Assembly (NCBI GenBank): GCA_016784965.1
Contig: JADHTQ010000021.1
Location: forward strand, 1 to 64,000
Source of the DNA: Bacteriovoracaceae bacterium
Lineage (GTDB): Bacteria; Bdellovibrionota; Bacteriovoracia; Bacteriovoracales; Bacteriovoracaceae
Direction of reading: 5' to 3'
DNA length: 64,000 nucleotides
The notes beneath the pieces are model-generated. The model searched no databases and had not been told where the DNA came from. It saw nothing but the letters and a program-made list of their open reading frames with translations. Shown here one piece after another: positions 1 to 8,291 of the stretch. Each line of letters begins with the position of its first letter. The first letter of the stretch is position 1. The position numbers and the translations under genes are program-made.

Positions 1-56
1 TGTTAGATAAATTACCCCAAGCTCAAACTCTAGAGGATTTTGAGAATCTTCTTCCC

Positions 57-980
57 TTAAAAGGTCAGTTCCTGGCCAGATAAAAAACTGTAAATCAAGA
101 GAAAAGTTGCCCCCAGGGTCACAGGGGTGCACCGCTTACCAAAATACTCCAAACTCAAGACCTTTCTTTCTCCAAAACGGTTAATCGCTTTTCCTATATA
201 TGGATTAACAAAATAATTAATAATATTATTTATAATAAACAACAAAGAAATCTCAAAAGCACTGAAGTTAAATTTTTCTACCATTAAAAAAATTGCAAAG
301 GCCACAAACACTTGGCGGCGGGCCCCTGCTAGAAGTGTTAACCAGTAGTACAGGAAGTACTTCTTTTTAAAAATCATTTTTTTATGTTGTACAGGAATGT
401 CAGTATGAGTTGGATTCATAGAAAATGCCCATAGTCCACAAAGGACAACCATAAACCCAGCACTCAAATATATCATTTGATAGCTTGCAAACTTTAACAT
501 AATTAGAACGATCCCGCCGGTCACTACACTTGCCAAAGAGCCAAGTGACTTCAGTCGTGTCATAACCAGTGGAGCAGTTTTCACATCAAAATATTGTAAG
601 CATAGCGACTGCTTTACCGTTTCAAAATAGTGAAATCCTAGTGAAAGTATAATTGTTGTAAGGATGATTCCATGAAACGAAGGTAGCTGGCCCGTTAAGG
701 CAATACCAACTCCCAGAAAAAGGATAGAAAGTGCTGCTAATTTGTGCTCTTTTATGATCAATAGCACATAGATAACAAGAAGGGCCAAAAAGCCAGGAAT
801 CTCTCTAACTGATTGGATGGCCCCCATTTGAAATCCATCTATCATGGCATTTTCTACGGCAAAATTGTTAAACAACGATCTCCAAGCCTGAAAACCCATA
901 ACTGACGATAATGACAAGATTAGAAGAAACAAGTACATCTTCGTTTTTTTGGCGCTTTCAAATCCTGAATTAATAGTCAT
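57..980 (-). CDS. MFS-type membrane transporter, apparently C-terminally truncated
   Basis: The product is a polytopic inner-membrane protein with about eight hydrophobic segments. It has a major facilitator look: a first helix after residue 15, a short charged loop, and a central cytoplasmic loop near residue 200 (HKKMIFKKKYF) followed by a second bundle. Full MFS proteins have about 400 residues and 12 helices; this one ends at about 307. The loop GERKVLSLEYFG should lead into helix 9, but the next 25 residues (KRCTPVTLGATF onward) read like an unrelated frame, so a frameshift, deletion junction or assembly error near position 130 is likely. I chose the ATG at 980; a TTG at 989 is also possible. 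The substrate cannot be told. The transporter call is fair; the truncation is seen directly. Confidence 0.65.
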   Translation of the reverse strand: MTINSGFESAKKTKMYLFLLILSLSSVMGFQAWRSLFNNFAVENAMIDGFQMGAIQSVREIPGFLALLVIYVLLIIKEHKLAALSILFLGVGIALTGQLPSFHGIILTTIILSLGFHYFETVKQSLCLQYFDVKTAPLVMTRLKSLGSLASVVTGGIVLIMLKFASYQMIYLSAGFMVVLCGLWAFSMNPTHTDIPVQHKKMIFKKKYFLYYWLTLLAGARRQVFVAFAIFLMVEKFNFSAFEISLLFIINNIINYFVNPYIGKAINRFGERKVLSLEYFGKRCTPVTLGATFLLIYSFLSGQELTF

Positions 981-1039
981 TTTCTTCAACTTCCTTAATA
1001 TCCATGCTTTTACTTGACGGAAATCCTCGGTAGTTAGTA

Positions 1040-2461
1040 TTAACTTAATAGGTTTGAAAGATCATAGGTTTCATCAAAATAGTCGTCATCAATTAGTTCC
1101 TTAGATTTTTCACCCATATAAACAAGACAGGTGCGAACTGAATACTCTTTGGAAAGATTTAATTTTCTAATCTTTTCTTGTACTTCATCAATAACCCCAA
1201 TACCAATCTTCTTTTTATATTTTAATTCAATTACGTAAAGACAGTTTCTTTTACAAAGAACAAGAAGGTCGACCTGGCACCCCTCTCTTCTTTTGGTTTT
1301 TGTTTGAAAATATGATCCATATTGAATTATATTTTTTCTAGAAATACCAAGGTTCTCAAATATAACATGGCTATTGTTTAAAACTACATTTTCGAATTGT
1401 AATCCAGAAATTGTATCCCAGTTAAGTAGCCCATCCAATGAGTTAAATTTGAAGATACCTTTATGTATTTTGTTTGAATTTGGTTCTATGTATTTAAGAT
1501 AAAACCTTATATAATTATCACTTACCCTTAATTGGCTTAACTTTGACTCTTGGCCACATAAGTCCCAAGTATATTCTCGACTTATAAAGCCTGCTGATTC
1601 TAGATCAAAGATGTATTTTGAAAAGTCACCATTGAAATCCATTTTCAATTTGTCTGCAAGATTTTTAGGAGATAACTTGCCTAAAATAAGGGCTTCAATA
1701 ATTAATTTATAGATTTTAGCTTTTTTGTTAAAAATATCATTAAAGATCTTTTGAAAATCCTTAAATAAATATCCACTTTTAGTAAAGCATAGTCTTTCAA
1801 TGTTTTGAGTAGCAGTTTGAGAGGGTAAGATTTCTTCTAAATACTTTGGAATACCTCCAGTTATTGCGAGTAATTGCATCTTCTCTTTTGGGCTTATTTT
1901 GGACTGGTTTTTTCCCCAGAATTTTTTTAATAAATTAATTGGCAGTTCTTCTAATTTATGGTCCCAGGACACTCGTCCATAAAAGCCAGCATCATTTAAA
2001 ATATTGTCTTCTATCCATGAAGAGACACTTCCACAAAGTGCTACAACTAATCTGTTATTTTTTTTAAATAATGTGTCCCATGCTATTTTTAATGTACCTA
2101 CGAACTTTTTATCTTTGCTTGCCATCCATGAAATTTCATCTAAAAAGATTAGTGCTTCTTTTTTTTCACAGGCTTTAGCAAGTGCCGTAAATGCCTCTAA
2201 CCAGTTTGTAAATCGTAGACCAGGAAAACCAGTTACTATTGATAATTGATTGGCAAAATTGTCTAATTGATCTTGATTTGTAATATTTTTTTCTGGAGCA
2301 ATTCCGACAATTTCAAACACATGTTTGAATGTTTTTCCAAACTCGGAAATCAGTGAGCTTTTTCCGATTCGTCTTCGGCCACTCAAGACTACAAGGCTAG
2401 CAATTTTTTTCTTCTTTTCCAATTGTAATGCTTGTAATTGGTCTTCTCTTCCCCAAAACAT
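1040..2461 (-). CDS. AAA ATPase of the DUF234 / archaeal-ATPase type
   Basis: This is a P-loop ATPase of about 473 residues. The Walker A motif GRRRIGKSS lies at residues 28-36 and a Walker B (ALIFLDEISW) near residue 105. The C-terminal part around EGCQVDLLVLCKRN and YVIELKYKKKIG is the DUF234-like, nuclease-fold-related region typical of this family. Family knowledge: such proteins are patchily spread ATPases of unknown cellular role, common in archaea and bacteria and often acquired horizontally. I moved the start from the longest frame (2491) to the ATG at 2461 because AGAGG sits five bases upstream and the protein then starts MFWGRE, the usual beginning of the family. It stands alone, with tRNA-Asp upstream. 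Confidence 0.8.
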   Translation of the reverse strand: MFWGREDQLQALQLEKKKKIASLVVLSGRRRIGKSSLISEFGKTFKHVFEIVGIAPEKNITNQDQLDNFANQLSIVTGFPGLRFTNWLEAFTALAKACEKKEALIFLDEISWMASKDKKFVGTLKIAWDTLFKKNNRLVVALCGSVSSWIEDNILNDAGFYGRVSWDHKLEELPINLLKKFWGKNQSKISPKEKMQLLAITGGIPKYLEEILPSQTATQNIERLCFTKSGYLFKDFQKIFNDIFNKKAKIYKLIIEALILGKLSPKNLADKLKMDFNGDFSKYIFDLESAGFISREYTWDLCGQESKLSQLRVSDNYIRFYLKYIEPNSNKIHKGIFKFNSLDGLLNWDTISGLQFENVVLNNSHVIFENLGISRKNIIQYGSYFQTKTKRREGCQVDLLVLCKRNCLYVIELKYKKKIGIGVIDEVQEKIRKLNLSKEYSVRTCLVYMGEKSKELIDDDYFDETYDLSNLLS

Positions 2462-2527
2462 ATTTACCTCTATATAATTGATTCGATTCATTTTATAGAT
2501 ATAATTTTATCACACTAAATTACTCGA

Positions 2528-2592
2528 TAAAATGACAAAGTGTCGATTTGTCGATAAAAATTAGCCAACAAAAAATCCTCTATAAAATGACA
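2528..2592. repeat. short direct repeats upstream of the DUF234 ATPase
   Basis: ATAAAATGACA occurs at 2528-2538 and again at 2582-2592. Between them TGTCGATT is followed at once by TGTCGATA (2541-2556), and CGATAAAA also recurs. The cluster lies in the 250-base gap between the ATPase start and tRNA-Asp, so it could hold an operator or promoter for the ATPase gene. In an AT-rich genome short repeats arise by chance, so this is only weak support. Confidence 0.25.
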
Positions 2593-2710
2593 CCTAAACT
2601 GCTTGCACGAATATTTTCAGTAGGTTATGAGAGTAAGTGTTGGCTGAATGGTAATAAAGCTGCAAAAAAAACCGTCAAGGTGGACGACAATTTTTGTTTT
2701 CTAAAATCAA

Positions 2711-2787
2711 TGGCGGGAGCGAAGGGACTCGAACCCTCGGCCTCTTGCGTGACAGGCAAGCGTTATAACCAACTTAACTACGCCCCC
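2711..2787 (-). tRNA. tRNA-Asp (GUC)
   Basis: Read on the minus strand this is a complete cloverleaf of 77 bases. Acceptor strand GGGGGCG pairs with CGCTCCC (one G-T wobble), followed by discriminator G and an encoded CCA. The anticodon arm is CTTGC-CTGTCAC-GCAAG, giving anticodon GTC. The T arm contains GGTTCGAGTCC. A plus-strand open frame over it is an artefact. No further tRNA or rRNA lies next to it. Confidence 0.97.
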
Positions 2788-2858
2788 GAACCTCGAGATA
2801 AAATTGTTTCCAATATATGGTGAATCTTAAATATCGTCAAGTGAAAACAATTGTAAAC

Positions 2859-3674
2859 TTAAGCAGTGAGTAACATTTTTATAGCAAGTAGGGATAGCAA
2901 TGTTACAAATAGCCATTTGGCGTATTTTTGGGGAATTTTTTGGCTCGAATGGGCACCTAGCTTTGAAGAGATTAGGGCCCCAGCAAGAAGTGAGACGATT
3001 ATTCCCCAATTTACTGATCCAACCTGCAAATATCCAAAAAAGCTATCAGGAGCAAAAGGGGGCTTAGGCATTGAAACCAACATATAACCTGTCACTCCAG
3101 CACATGTGCCCATGGCCATAGCAATATTTGAGTAAACCGGAACCCAAAAAAATGGCATGTGCAGCACCGTAATAAATAGCGGAACCAGCACAACTCCCCC
3201 TCCAAGACCCGTAACTCCAGCTATAACACCACCCAACAAGGACGCAATTCCTGCCTTTAAAATTAACATAAAACTGACTTCAAACTTCCACTCAGTTGAA
3301 TCATCTTTGACAACTTTTGCAAACATCGACTTTAAGGCCATTACAATTAGGGAAACCCCAAAAATAATTTTAATGGATTTTGGAGTTAAAACCAGTGCCA
3401 ATTTTTCACCTAAGAGAACACCGACAATTATAAACACACCAATTGGGAGATAGAGCTTTTTATCAGCAATGCGCCCCATTTTTCTAAAATTATATGTATT
3501 CACTAATGAGTTCACAAAGATCATGCCTAGTGAAGAACCAATAATTACCTGGGGACCAATATCAGGGAAAATCCAATAAAGTAGTGGTACGGCGACGGCC
3601 CCTCCACCTATGCCAAAAAATGCTGAAACAAAACCTACAGATAGGCCAATTACAAAAAGCAGCAAAAATAACAC
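2859..3674 (-). CDS. TauE/SafE-family sulfite/anion exporter-like permease
   Basis: This is an inner-membrane protein of 271 residues with about eight hydrophobic helices in two homologous halves. Each half begins with the glycine-rich signature of the family: FGIGGGAVAVPLLY near residue 20 and VTGLGGGVVLVPLF near residue 155. Family knowledge: TauE/SafE (formerly DUF81) proteins move sulfur-containing or other small organic anions; the substrate cannot be assigned here. The start is GTG with AAAGG seven bases upstream. The gene is monocistronic and divergent from the SDR operon; the 97-base gap between them would hold both promoters. Confidence 0.85.
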   Translation of the reverse strand: MLFLLLFVIGLSVGFVSAFFGIGGGAVAVPLLYWIFPDIGPQVIIGSSLGMIFVNSLVNTYNFRKMGRIADKKLYLPIGVFIIVGVLLGEKLALVLTPKSIKIIFGVSLIVMALKSMFAKVVKDDSTEWKFEVSFMLILKAGIASLLGGVIAGVTGLGGGVVLVPLFITVLHMPFFWVPVYSNIAMAMGTCAGVTGYMLVSMPKPPFAPDSFFGYLQVGSVNWGIIVSLLAGALISSKLGAHSSQKIPQKYAKWLFVTLLSLLAIKMLLTA

Positions 3675-3771
3675 TTAGAAACCTTTAGTAAAAAATAAAA
3701 AATGCTTAAAAATCAATATTATTATAATATAATGTTTAGTGGGATAACACAGTTGAAAGTGAGGGTCAAAC

Positions 3772-4542
3772 ATGAAAATATTCATTACGGGGGGGACAAC
3801 GGGTATCGGTTTAGCACTGGCCGAAACCTATTTACAAGATGGCCACAAAGTAGGTGTATGCGGAAGAGACCTGAGTAAACTGCCAACAGGCATTCATCAA
3901 GTTTATCCAAGACTTAAAACCTATCAAGTTGACGTTTTAAAAAAGGATGAATTGGGTGCTGCAATTAACAATTTTTCTCAAGGGGAGCTTGATGTGTTAA
4001 TTGCCAATGCAGGATGTCCAGTAAACAAAAACCCCAAAATGTTTGATTTTGATTCATTTCGCCAGATTATTGACCTCAACGTTATTGGAGTATTAAATAC
4101 CTTCGAAGCGGCAATCAATTTAATGATACACAAAAAAAGAGGCCACTTAGTTGCCATTGCATCTGTTGCAGGCATTGTAGGGCTACCTGGCATGGCACCT
4201 CATAGTGCTTCCAAGGCAGCTGTTATAAAACTATGTGAATCTTTTTCACATGATTTAAAGCAATGGGGAATAGATGTGACTGCTATCGCCCCAGGGCACA
4301 TCAACACTGCACTTTCAAAACAAAAAAGTCCCAAGCTACCTTTTATGGTTACCCCATCAAAGGCTGCAGTAAAGATAAAAAAGGCCATCGCCAAAAAAAA
4401 GAATCTATATATCTTTCCGTTGCCAATCAAAATAATAATCTGTTTTTTGGATAAAATTCCTCGCTTCTTCTTTAGACTTTTTCTAAAGAAAGAGTACTTT
4501 TCGTTTTTACACCAAAGAACATGGAAAATTGATGAAGTATGA
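3772..4542 (+). CDS. short-chain dehydrogenase/reductase with His in place of the catalytic Tyr
   Basis: This is a 256-residue SDR-fold protein. It shows the cofactor loop TGGTTGIG (residues 6-13), NAG (ANAGC), the catalytic-region serine Ser131 and Lys148 of the SASKAA motif. The residue 13 positions after Ser131, which is Tyr in classical SDRs (YxxxK), is His144 here (PHSASKAA). Catalysis is therefore changed or lost. The C-terminal 35 residues add a hydrophobic and basic stretch (IICFLDKIPRFFFRLFLKK), so the protein may sit on the membrane. GTGAGGG precedes the ATG. It is the first gene of a run and overlaps the next by 11 bases, implying coupled translation. The fold is sure; the activity is not. 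Confidence 0.85.
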   Translation: MKIFITGGTTGIGLALAETYLQDGHKVGVCGRDLSKLPTGIHQVYPRLKTYQVDVLKKDELGAAINNFSQGELDVLIANAGCPVNKNPKMFDFDSFRQIIDLNVIGVLNTFEAAINLMIHKKRGHLVAIASVAGIVGLPGMAPHSASKAAVIKLCESFSHDLKQWGIDVTAIAPGHINTALSKQKSPKLPFMVTPSKAAVKIKKAIAKKKNLYIFPLPIKIIICFLDKIPRFFFRLFLKKEYFSFLHQRTWKIDEV

Positions 4543-5350
4543 ACAGCTCATCCTTGATCACTATCAAAAAGTAGCAAAACACAACGGCTTAAGGCCATCG
4601 TCTTCTATGGATGATCTCTTTGTCAGAGAAAGTGAAACAAATTTTATTTTAGAAGAAATTGGCCGCTTTATTAGAGAGGAAAAAAAGCATCCTGTCATAT
4701 TAGATGTAGGTTTTGGGAATGCTTATCTATTAAGCGTTATTAGGGAGAATTTTCCAGAGCTGGAACTTCATGGGATAGAATTTACACCTGAGCTATTTGA
4801 ACTCGCCAAAGCTCGCAATATTTCAAATTGTGAGATAATTTGTGGCGATATAAAAAAAATGGAAAGTTTTAAGAAACAGGTAGATATTGTTATTACTGAA
4901 AGGGTAATCATTAATATTCTAAATCGGAAAGATCAATATAAGGCACTTCGCAATATATTTAGTATGCTAAACATGGGTGGTCACTACATTATGGTCGAGA
5001 GTTTCTCTGAGCCCTTGGCCCTTTTAGATAGTGCCCGAAGAGAGATGTGTTTGGCAAATGTTGAGCAATCTTACCAAAATAAATACCTCAACGAATGTGT
5101 AGTTAAAAACTTACAAAAGTATGGAATGATCGAACTTAAATCAACTATTCCTGCCACATTTCTTTCAACCCATTTTTATATAACACGAGTATTTCATAAG
5201 GCAATAAGACCTCAGGGAGGCAAAGTTAAGTTTTCAAAATTTTCACAATTTTTTCGTCAGGCTCTTCCTCCAGCAATCGGCAACTATTCGCCAATCCTAT
5301 TTAGAGTATTTAAAAAAATTAAACAAACTAACAATGAGGTGCTCAATTGA
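4532..5350 (+). CDS. class I SAM-dependent methyltransferase
   Basis: The product has about 272 residues with a Rossmann-type SAM site: ILDVGFGNAYLL (motif I), an acidic residue ending strand 2 (LHGIEFTP) and motif II-like CGDI. A GGHYIMVES stretch follows, as in family post-motifs. The substrate is unknown. The start ATG lies inside the end of the SDR gene (ATGAAGTATGA), and the gene overlaps the next one at TTGA, so SDR, methyltransferase and the DUF6165-like gene form a translationally coupled operon. The mix resembles a surface-glycan, lipid or secondary-metabolite tailoring operon, which is inference only. Confidence 0.8.
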   Translation: MKYEQLILDHYQKVAKHNGLRPSSSMDDLFVRESETNFILEEIGRFIREEKKHPVILDVGFGNAYLLSVIRENFPELELHGIEFTPELFELAKARNISNCEIICGDIKKMESFKKQVDIVITERVIINILNRKDQYKALRNIFSMLNMGGHYIMVESFSEPLALLDSARREMCLANVEQSYQNKYLNECVVKNLQKYGMIELKSTIPATFLSTHFYITRVFHKAIRPQGGKVKFSKFSQFFRQALPPAIGNYSPILFRVFKKIKQTNNEVLN

Positions 5351-5724
5351 AAGTTCAATGTACAATTTCGACAGGAGAGCTAATAGATAAACTTTCAATT
5401 CTAATGATCAAGCAAAAGTTTATTAAGGATCGTCTAAAACTTGATTTAGTAAATGCTGAATTTAAAGAATTAAAAGAGACCTTAGATGGATTGAATCTTA
5501 AAAATGTTGAACCAAAGTTAGATGCTTTACTTGCAATAAACACTAAGCTGTGGAAAATTGAGGATGATATCCGTGCCAAAGAGTCACTTGGTGAATTTGA
5601 TGATACCTTTATCAAACTGGCAAGAGCTGTCTACTTAACAAATGACGAAAGGTTTAAGTTAAAGCGTGAAATAAATGAATTTTATGGATCACAATTGCAA
5701 GAAGTTAAGTCTTTCTTTTTTTGA
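5347..5724 (+). CDS. DUF6165-like small protein
   Basis: This is a 125-residue, largely helical soluble protein. It begins with the conserved-looking ISTGELIDKLSIL and later has LWKIEDDIR, FIKLARAVYLTNDER and LKREINEF, which I recognise as the DUF6165 pattern (recalled from memory, not searched). Proteins of this type occur beside sugar-transferase and methyltransferase genes; the function is unknown. The start is TTG, overlapping the upstream TGA stop, with GAGGTG five bases before it. The next Met is within the conserved region, which supports the TTG start. It is the third gene of the SDR operon. Confidence 0.7.
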   Translation: MKVQCTISTGELIDKLSILMIKQKFIKDRLKLDLVNAEFKELKETLDGLNLKNVEPKLDALLAINTKLWKIEDDIRAKESLGEFDDTFIKLARAVYLTNDERFKLKREINEFYGSQLQEVKSFFF

Positions 5725-5786
5725 TTATCCTTGGTGAAGTATGCTACATTACTCAATACTCGATTATAGAATGTAGGAGAATAGAC

Positions 5787-6596
5787 ATGTTAGACGAGAT
5801 GAACAATAATACCTTAAGTGAGGATGACAAACACCGATTGTATGAGTCTGCAGTGCAATGTAACGAAGGTGATATCAGCTTTATAAACTTTCAGTACGAA
5901 GCCATCTATAATAAAAAACCACTTTCACTAAGAGAAGACTTTGGAGGAACTGGTATGCTTGCTTGTGAATGGGTTAAGCAAGGTCCCAATCACACATCTT
6001 ATGGCATAGACATAGATCAGGGTCCTATAATATATGGCCAAAAACACCACTACGTTAAGTTATCCGAAGAACAAAAAGCTCGAATGAATTATATAGAAGG
6101 CGATGTAATGGCAGATTATAGCTTCAAATCTGATGTTATAGTTGCTTTTAATTTTTCCTACTTCATTTTTAAAAAACGAAATGAACTTTTAGAATACTTT
6201 AAAAAAGTTAGGGCCGGCTTAAATTCAGATGGTGCCTTTTTTGTCGATATTTTTGGCGGAATAGAAGCCAGGCAAGAGCTAGTTGAAGAGACAGTTCATG
6301 ATGAATTTTCTTACTTTTGGGATTGTGATAAATACAACCCCATAACAAATGAGTGTCTTTATAAAATACATTTTAAAACTGCTGACAATAAAAAACATCG
6401 AGATGTTTTTGTGTATGACTGGAGAATGTGGGGAATTACAGAGATTCGCGAAATAATGGAAGATGCTGGTTTTTCTAAAACAGTTACTTTTTGGGAAGGT
6501 GAGGGGGAAGACGGAACAGGTGACGGAAACTTCTATCGCACAGATGAAGCAGAAAACTGTGAATCTTGGGTCACATATATAGTGGGGCTACCTTAA
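5787..6596 (+). CDS. class I SAM-dependent methyltransferase
   Basis: A protein of 269 residues with the SAM-binding core LREDFGGTGMLACEW (motif I variant), YGIDIDQ (end of strand 2) and EGDV. An aromatic stretch, AFNFSYFIFKKRNEL, replaces the usual motif after the acidic loop. The longer frame begins at 5721, but the ATG at 5787 has TAGGAG eight bases upstream and gives a normal N-terminus. The gap after the DUF6165-like gene is 62 bases, so it may have its own promoter. The substrate is unknown. It ends convergently, overlapping the 3' end of the next minus-strand gene by four bases. Confidence 0.8.
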   Translation: MLDEMNNNTLSEDDKHRLYESAVQCNEGDISFINFQYEAIYNKKPLSLREDFGGTGMLACEWVKQGPNHTSYGIDIDQGPIIYGQKHHYVKLSEEQKARMNYIEGDVMADYSFKSDVIVAFNFSYFIFKKRNELLEYFKKVRAGLNSDGAFFVDIFGGIEARQELVEETVHDEFSYFWDCDKYNPITNECLYKIHFKTADNKKHRDVFVYDWRMWGITEIREIMEDAGFSKTVTFWEGEGEDGTGDGNFYRTDEAENCESWVTYIVGLP

Positions 6597-7000
6597 TCAA
6601 ACTGAAATTTATTAAATTCAAAACTAGAATACTTACTTCTAAGTGATTGATAGCAATCATCAGAAAATTGCTCTATAACCAATATTTTTTTCTTATCCTT
6701 GGTGTATTTGTCAAGCAAATCCATAGTGCTTGAGATGTGTTTATTTAACTGCTCAGCTCCACTAAAGATATGAGCTATAAAAAAATTCTTCCCAAATGCC
6801 TTAGAAAAAAAAAGGTTACTTTCAAGTTCTGCCTCTGAGGCATTGGCCCTTCTATGAACAAACTTTGTAATAATTCCATCGACTAAGTAGTCTAGAGGTA
6901 AAAAGGGTAGAGGTTTCTCTGCAAGAGGAGTTTTTGTAAACCAAATAATTCCCGATACAGTAAGGGTCTGGTCCTGTAGTTTTTGGAAAGTATCTTTCAA
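6593..7000 (-). CDS. hypothetical protein (135 aa)
   Basis: I do not recognise this protein. It has no signal peptide or membrane helix and a mixed alpha/beta look, with a stretch KKKILVIEQFSDDCYQ near the C-terminus. The start is TTG with AAGGA five bases upstream. It follows nusB by 30 bases and is probably the last gene of the nrdR-nusB operon. The small size and position suggest a housekeeping accessory role, but no function is claimed. Confidence 0.6.
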   Translation of the reverse strand: MKDTFQKLQDQTLTVSGIIWFTKTPLAEKPLPFLPLDYLVDGIITKFVHRRANASEAELESNLFFSKAFGKNFFIAHIFSGAEQLNKHISSTMDLLDKYTKDKKKILVIEQFSDDCYQSLRSKYSSFEFNKFQFD

Positions 7001-7030
7001 AATAATCCTTTGTTTTTAAAAAGTTAGTCT

Positions 7031-7492
7031 TTACACCTTTGAAATATAATTTAAAACACCATTTATAAATGAGAAGGAATCTTTATCTCCGTACTTTCTT
7101 CCCATATTAATTGCCTCATTGATAACAATTTTTGCTGAAGTCTCCTTGATGTAAAGTAACTCATATGCACCTAAGTATAAAATTGTAATCACAATTTTTT
7201 CAAGGTTTTGAAACTTTTTATTAATTAAAGATTCCTTAATTTTTTCTTCCAGCACATCTTTATATTGTAAAACACCTAAGATGAGTTTCATGGCAAACTG
7301 CTTACTCTTTGGATCTAAACTATAGTTTTGAGCATGTTCATGGTCACTTTCAAGATAGCTTGCTTCAAACTCTTCAACTAACAGGGAAATATCTTCAGAA
7401 GTATTATCTAGTTGCGATTTCAACTCCAAGTTATATAGAAACTTAAAAGCAAACTCCCTACTAATTGTTTTTTTATTTAAAGGTGTTTTCAA
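7031..7492 (-). CDS. nusB: transcription antitermination factor NusB
   Basis: The 153-residue all-helical protein matches NusB in length and in its landmarks: an N-terminal SREFAFKFLYNLEL helix and a C-terminal INEAINMGRKYGDKDSFSFINGVLNYI. Known role: with NusE it binds boxA RNA and keeps RNA polymerase processive through rRNA operons. The insertion at residues 25-55 is longer than in E. coli. The start is TTG with GGAGG seven bases upstream; it begins 13 bases after the nrdR stop, so the two are co-transcribed. Confidence 0.9.
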   Translation of the reverse strand: MKTPLNKKTISREFAFKFLYNLELKSQLDNTSEDISLLVEEFEASYLESDHEHAQNYSLDPKSKQFAMKLILGVLQYKDVLEEKIKESLINKKFQNLEKIVITILYLGAYELLYIKETSAKIVINEAINMGRKYGDKDSFSFINGVLNYISKV

Positions 7493-7505
7493 AAGGCAGC
7501 CTCCA

Positions 7506-7976
7506 CTATAGTGATAATTGATCAGTTAACGGTACATTATGTTTGAGACCTTGTATAAAACCATCAATGTCATTATAGTTCCAATAAAAGGAGGCAAAGC
7601 GTACATAGGCCACAGGATCCAGCAAAGCAAGTCTTTGCATCACCAACTCACCTATTTGATTTGAAGAAAGCTCAACATCAAAATTTTCAACAATATACTT
7701 CTCGATAGACTCAATAAATTTGTCAATCTCTGACATTGGTATCTGTCTTTTTTGACACGCCTTGGTTATGCCATCTAAAATCTTTTCCCGATTATAACCT
7801 TCGCGACGCCCATCGTTTTTTACAACTACTGGCATTTGTATTTCGAACTTTTCATAAGTTGTAAACCGCTTAAGACAGGCATCACATTTCCTGCGCCTTC
7901 TGATAGTCAGGCCATCGGTTATGGGCCTTGAATCAATGACTTTGGTATCGGGTGTACCGCAATTCAAACAATGCAT
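7506..7976 (-). CDS. nrdR: transcriptional repressor NrdR
   Basis: The protein has 156 residues. It begins MHCLNCGTPDTKVIDSR, a zinc ribbon CxxC, followed by RRRRKCDACLKRFTTYE with the second Cys pair, then an ATP-cone domain (VVVKNDGRREGYNREKIL to the LALLDPVAYVRFASFY motif). Known role: NrdR represses ribonucleotide reductase genes by sensing ATP/dATP. The longest frame starts at 8066, but AGAGG four bases before the ATG at 7976, and the family's constant MHC start, decide for 7976. It heads the nrdR-nusB-hypothetical operon. Confidence 0.95.
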   Translation of the reverse strand: MHCLNCGTPDTKVIDSRPITDGLTIRRRRKCDACLKRFTTYEKFEIQMPVVVKNDGRREGYNREKILDGITKACQKRQIPMSEIDKFIESIEKYIVENFDVELSSNQIGELVMQRLALLDPVAYVRFASFYWNYNDIDGFIQGLKHNVPLTDQLSL

Positions 7977-8133
7977 AAAACCTCTGTATTCGTTGATAAG
8001 AATTTTTACTTTGTTCACATTGTTATGGCAAGAAGAATTGCAAAAAGAAAATATTGTACAATCCATTTAATAGATATTGACTTACATTTTTGATTTTGCT
8101 AATTTCGCCTAGGCAATTCTCGCGGAGGTAGAA

Positions 8134-8202
8134 ATGGCCTTTATTGTTCAATTGGTTTTGGTTGTATTCTTAGTTTTAGTTATGGTACAAGGTCAACTTT
8201 AG
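8134..8202 (+). CDS. possible 22-residue membrane microprotein
   Basis: A very short frame encodes 22 residues, MAFIVQLVLVVFLVLVMVQGQ plus Leu, nearly all hydrophobic, enough for one transmembrane helix. A strong ribosome site (GCGGAGG) lies five bases before the ATG. A hairpin followed by seven T residues lies 40 bases downstream on the same strand. It sits in the gap between nrdR and glyA, both minus-strand. The combination of good ribosome site, one-helix peptide and terminator-like hairpin suggests a real small gene, though chance cannot be ruled out. Confidence 0.45.
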   Translation: MAFIVQLVLVVFLVLVMVQGQL

Positions 8203-8242
8203 CCCATTTTATCCTATATTTATTCACATTTTTGTAGAAAAC

Positions 8243-8291
8243 ACACATCTAGTGCTGCGCACAAAGCCATGCGTTTTAGCAGGTTTTTTTA
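8243..8291 (+). terminator. possible rho-independent terminator
   Basis: The arms TGCT...AGCA with inner CGCA...TGCG form an imperfect hairpin, followed by GG and seven T residues. On the plus strand it would end transcription from the 22-residue frame. It overlaps the last codon of glyA, which reads the other way. Confidence 0.35.

Noticed and set aside
1-132. Minus-strand frame from GTG 132 to the left edge
   Set aside because: Only 44 codons visible, overlapping the MFS frame; no domain can be recognised, so it is mentioned in a finding but not called.
2004-2249. 81-residue plus-strand frame
   Set aside because: It is the antisense of the DUF234 ATPase coding sequence, with no ribosome site or recognisable product.
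2548-2823. 91-residue plus-strand frame
   Set aside because: It runs across the tRNA-Asp gene; a typical artefact of tRNA antisense reading.
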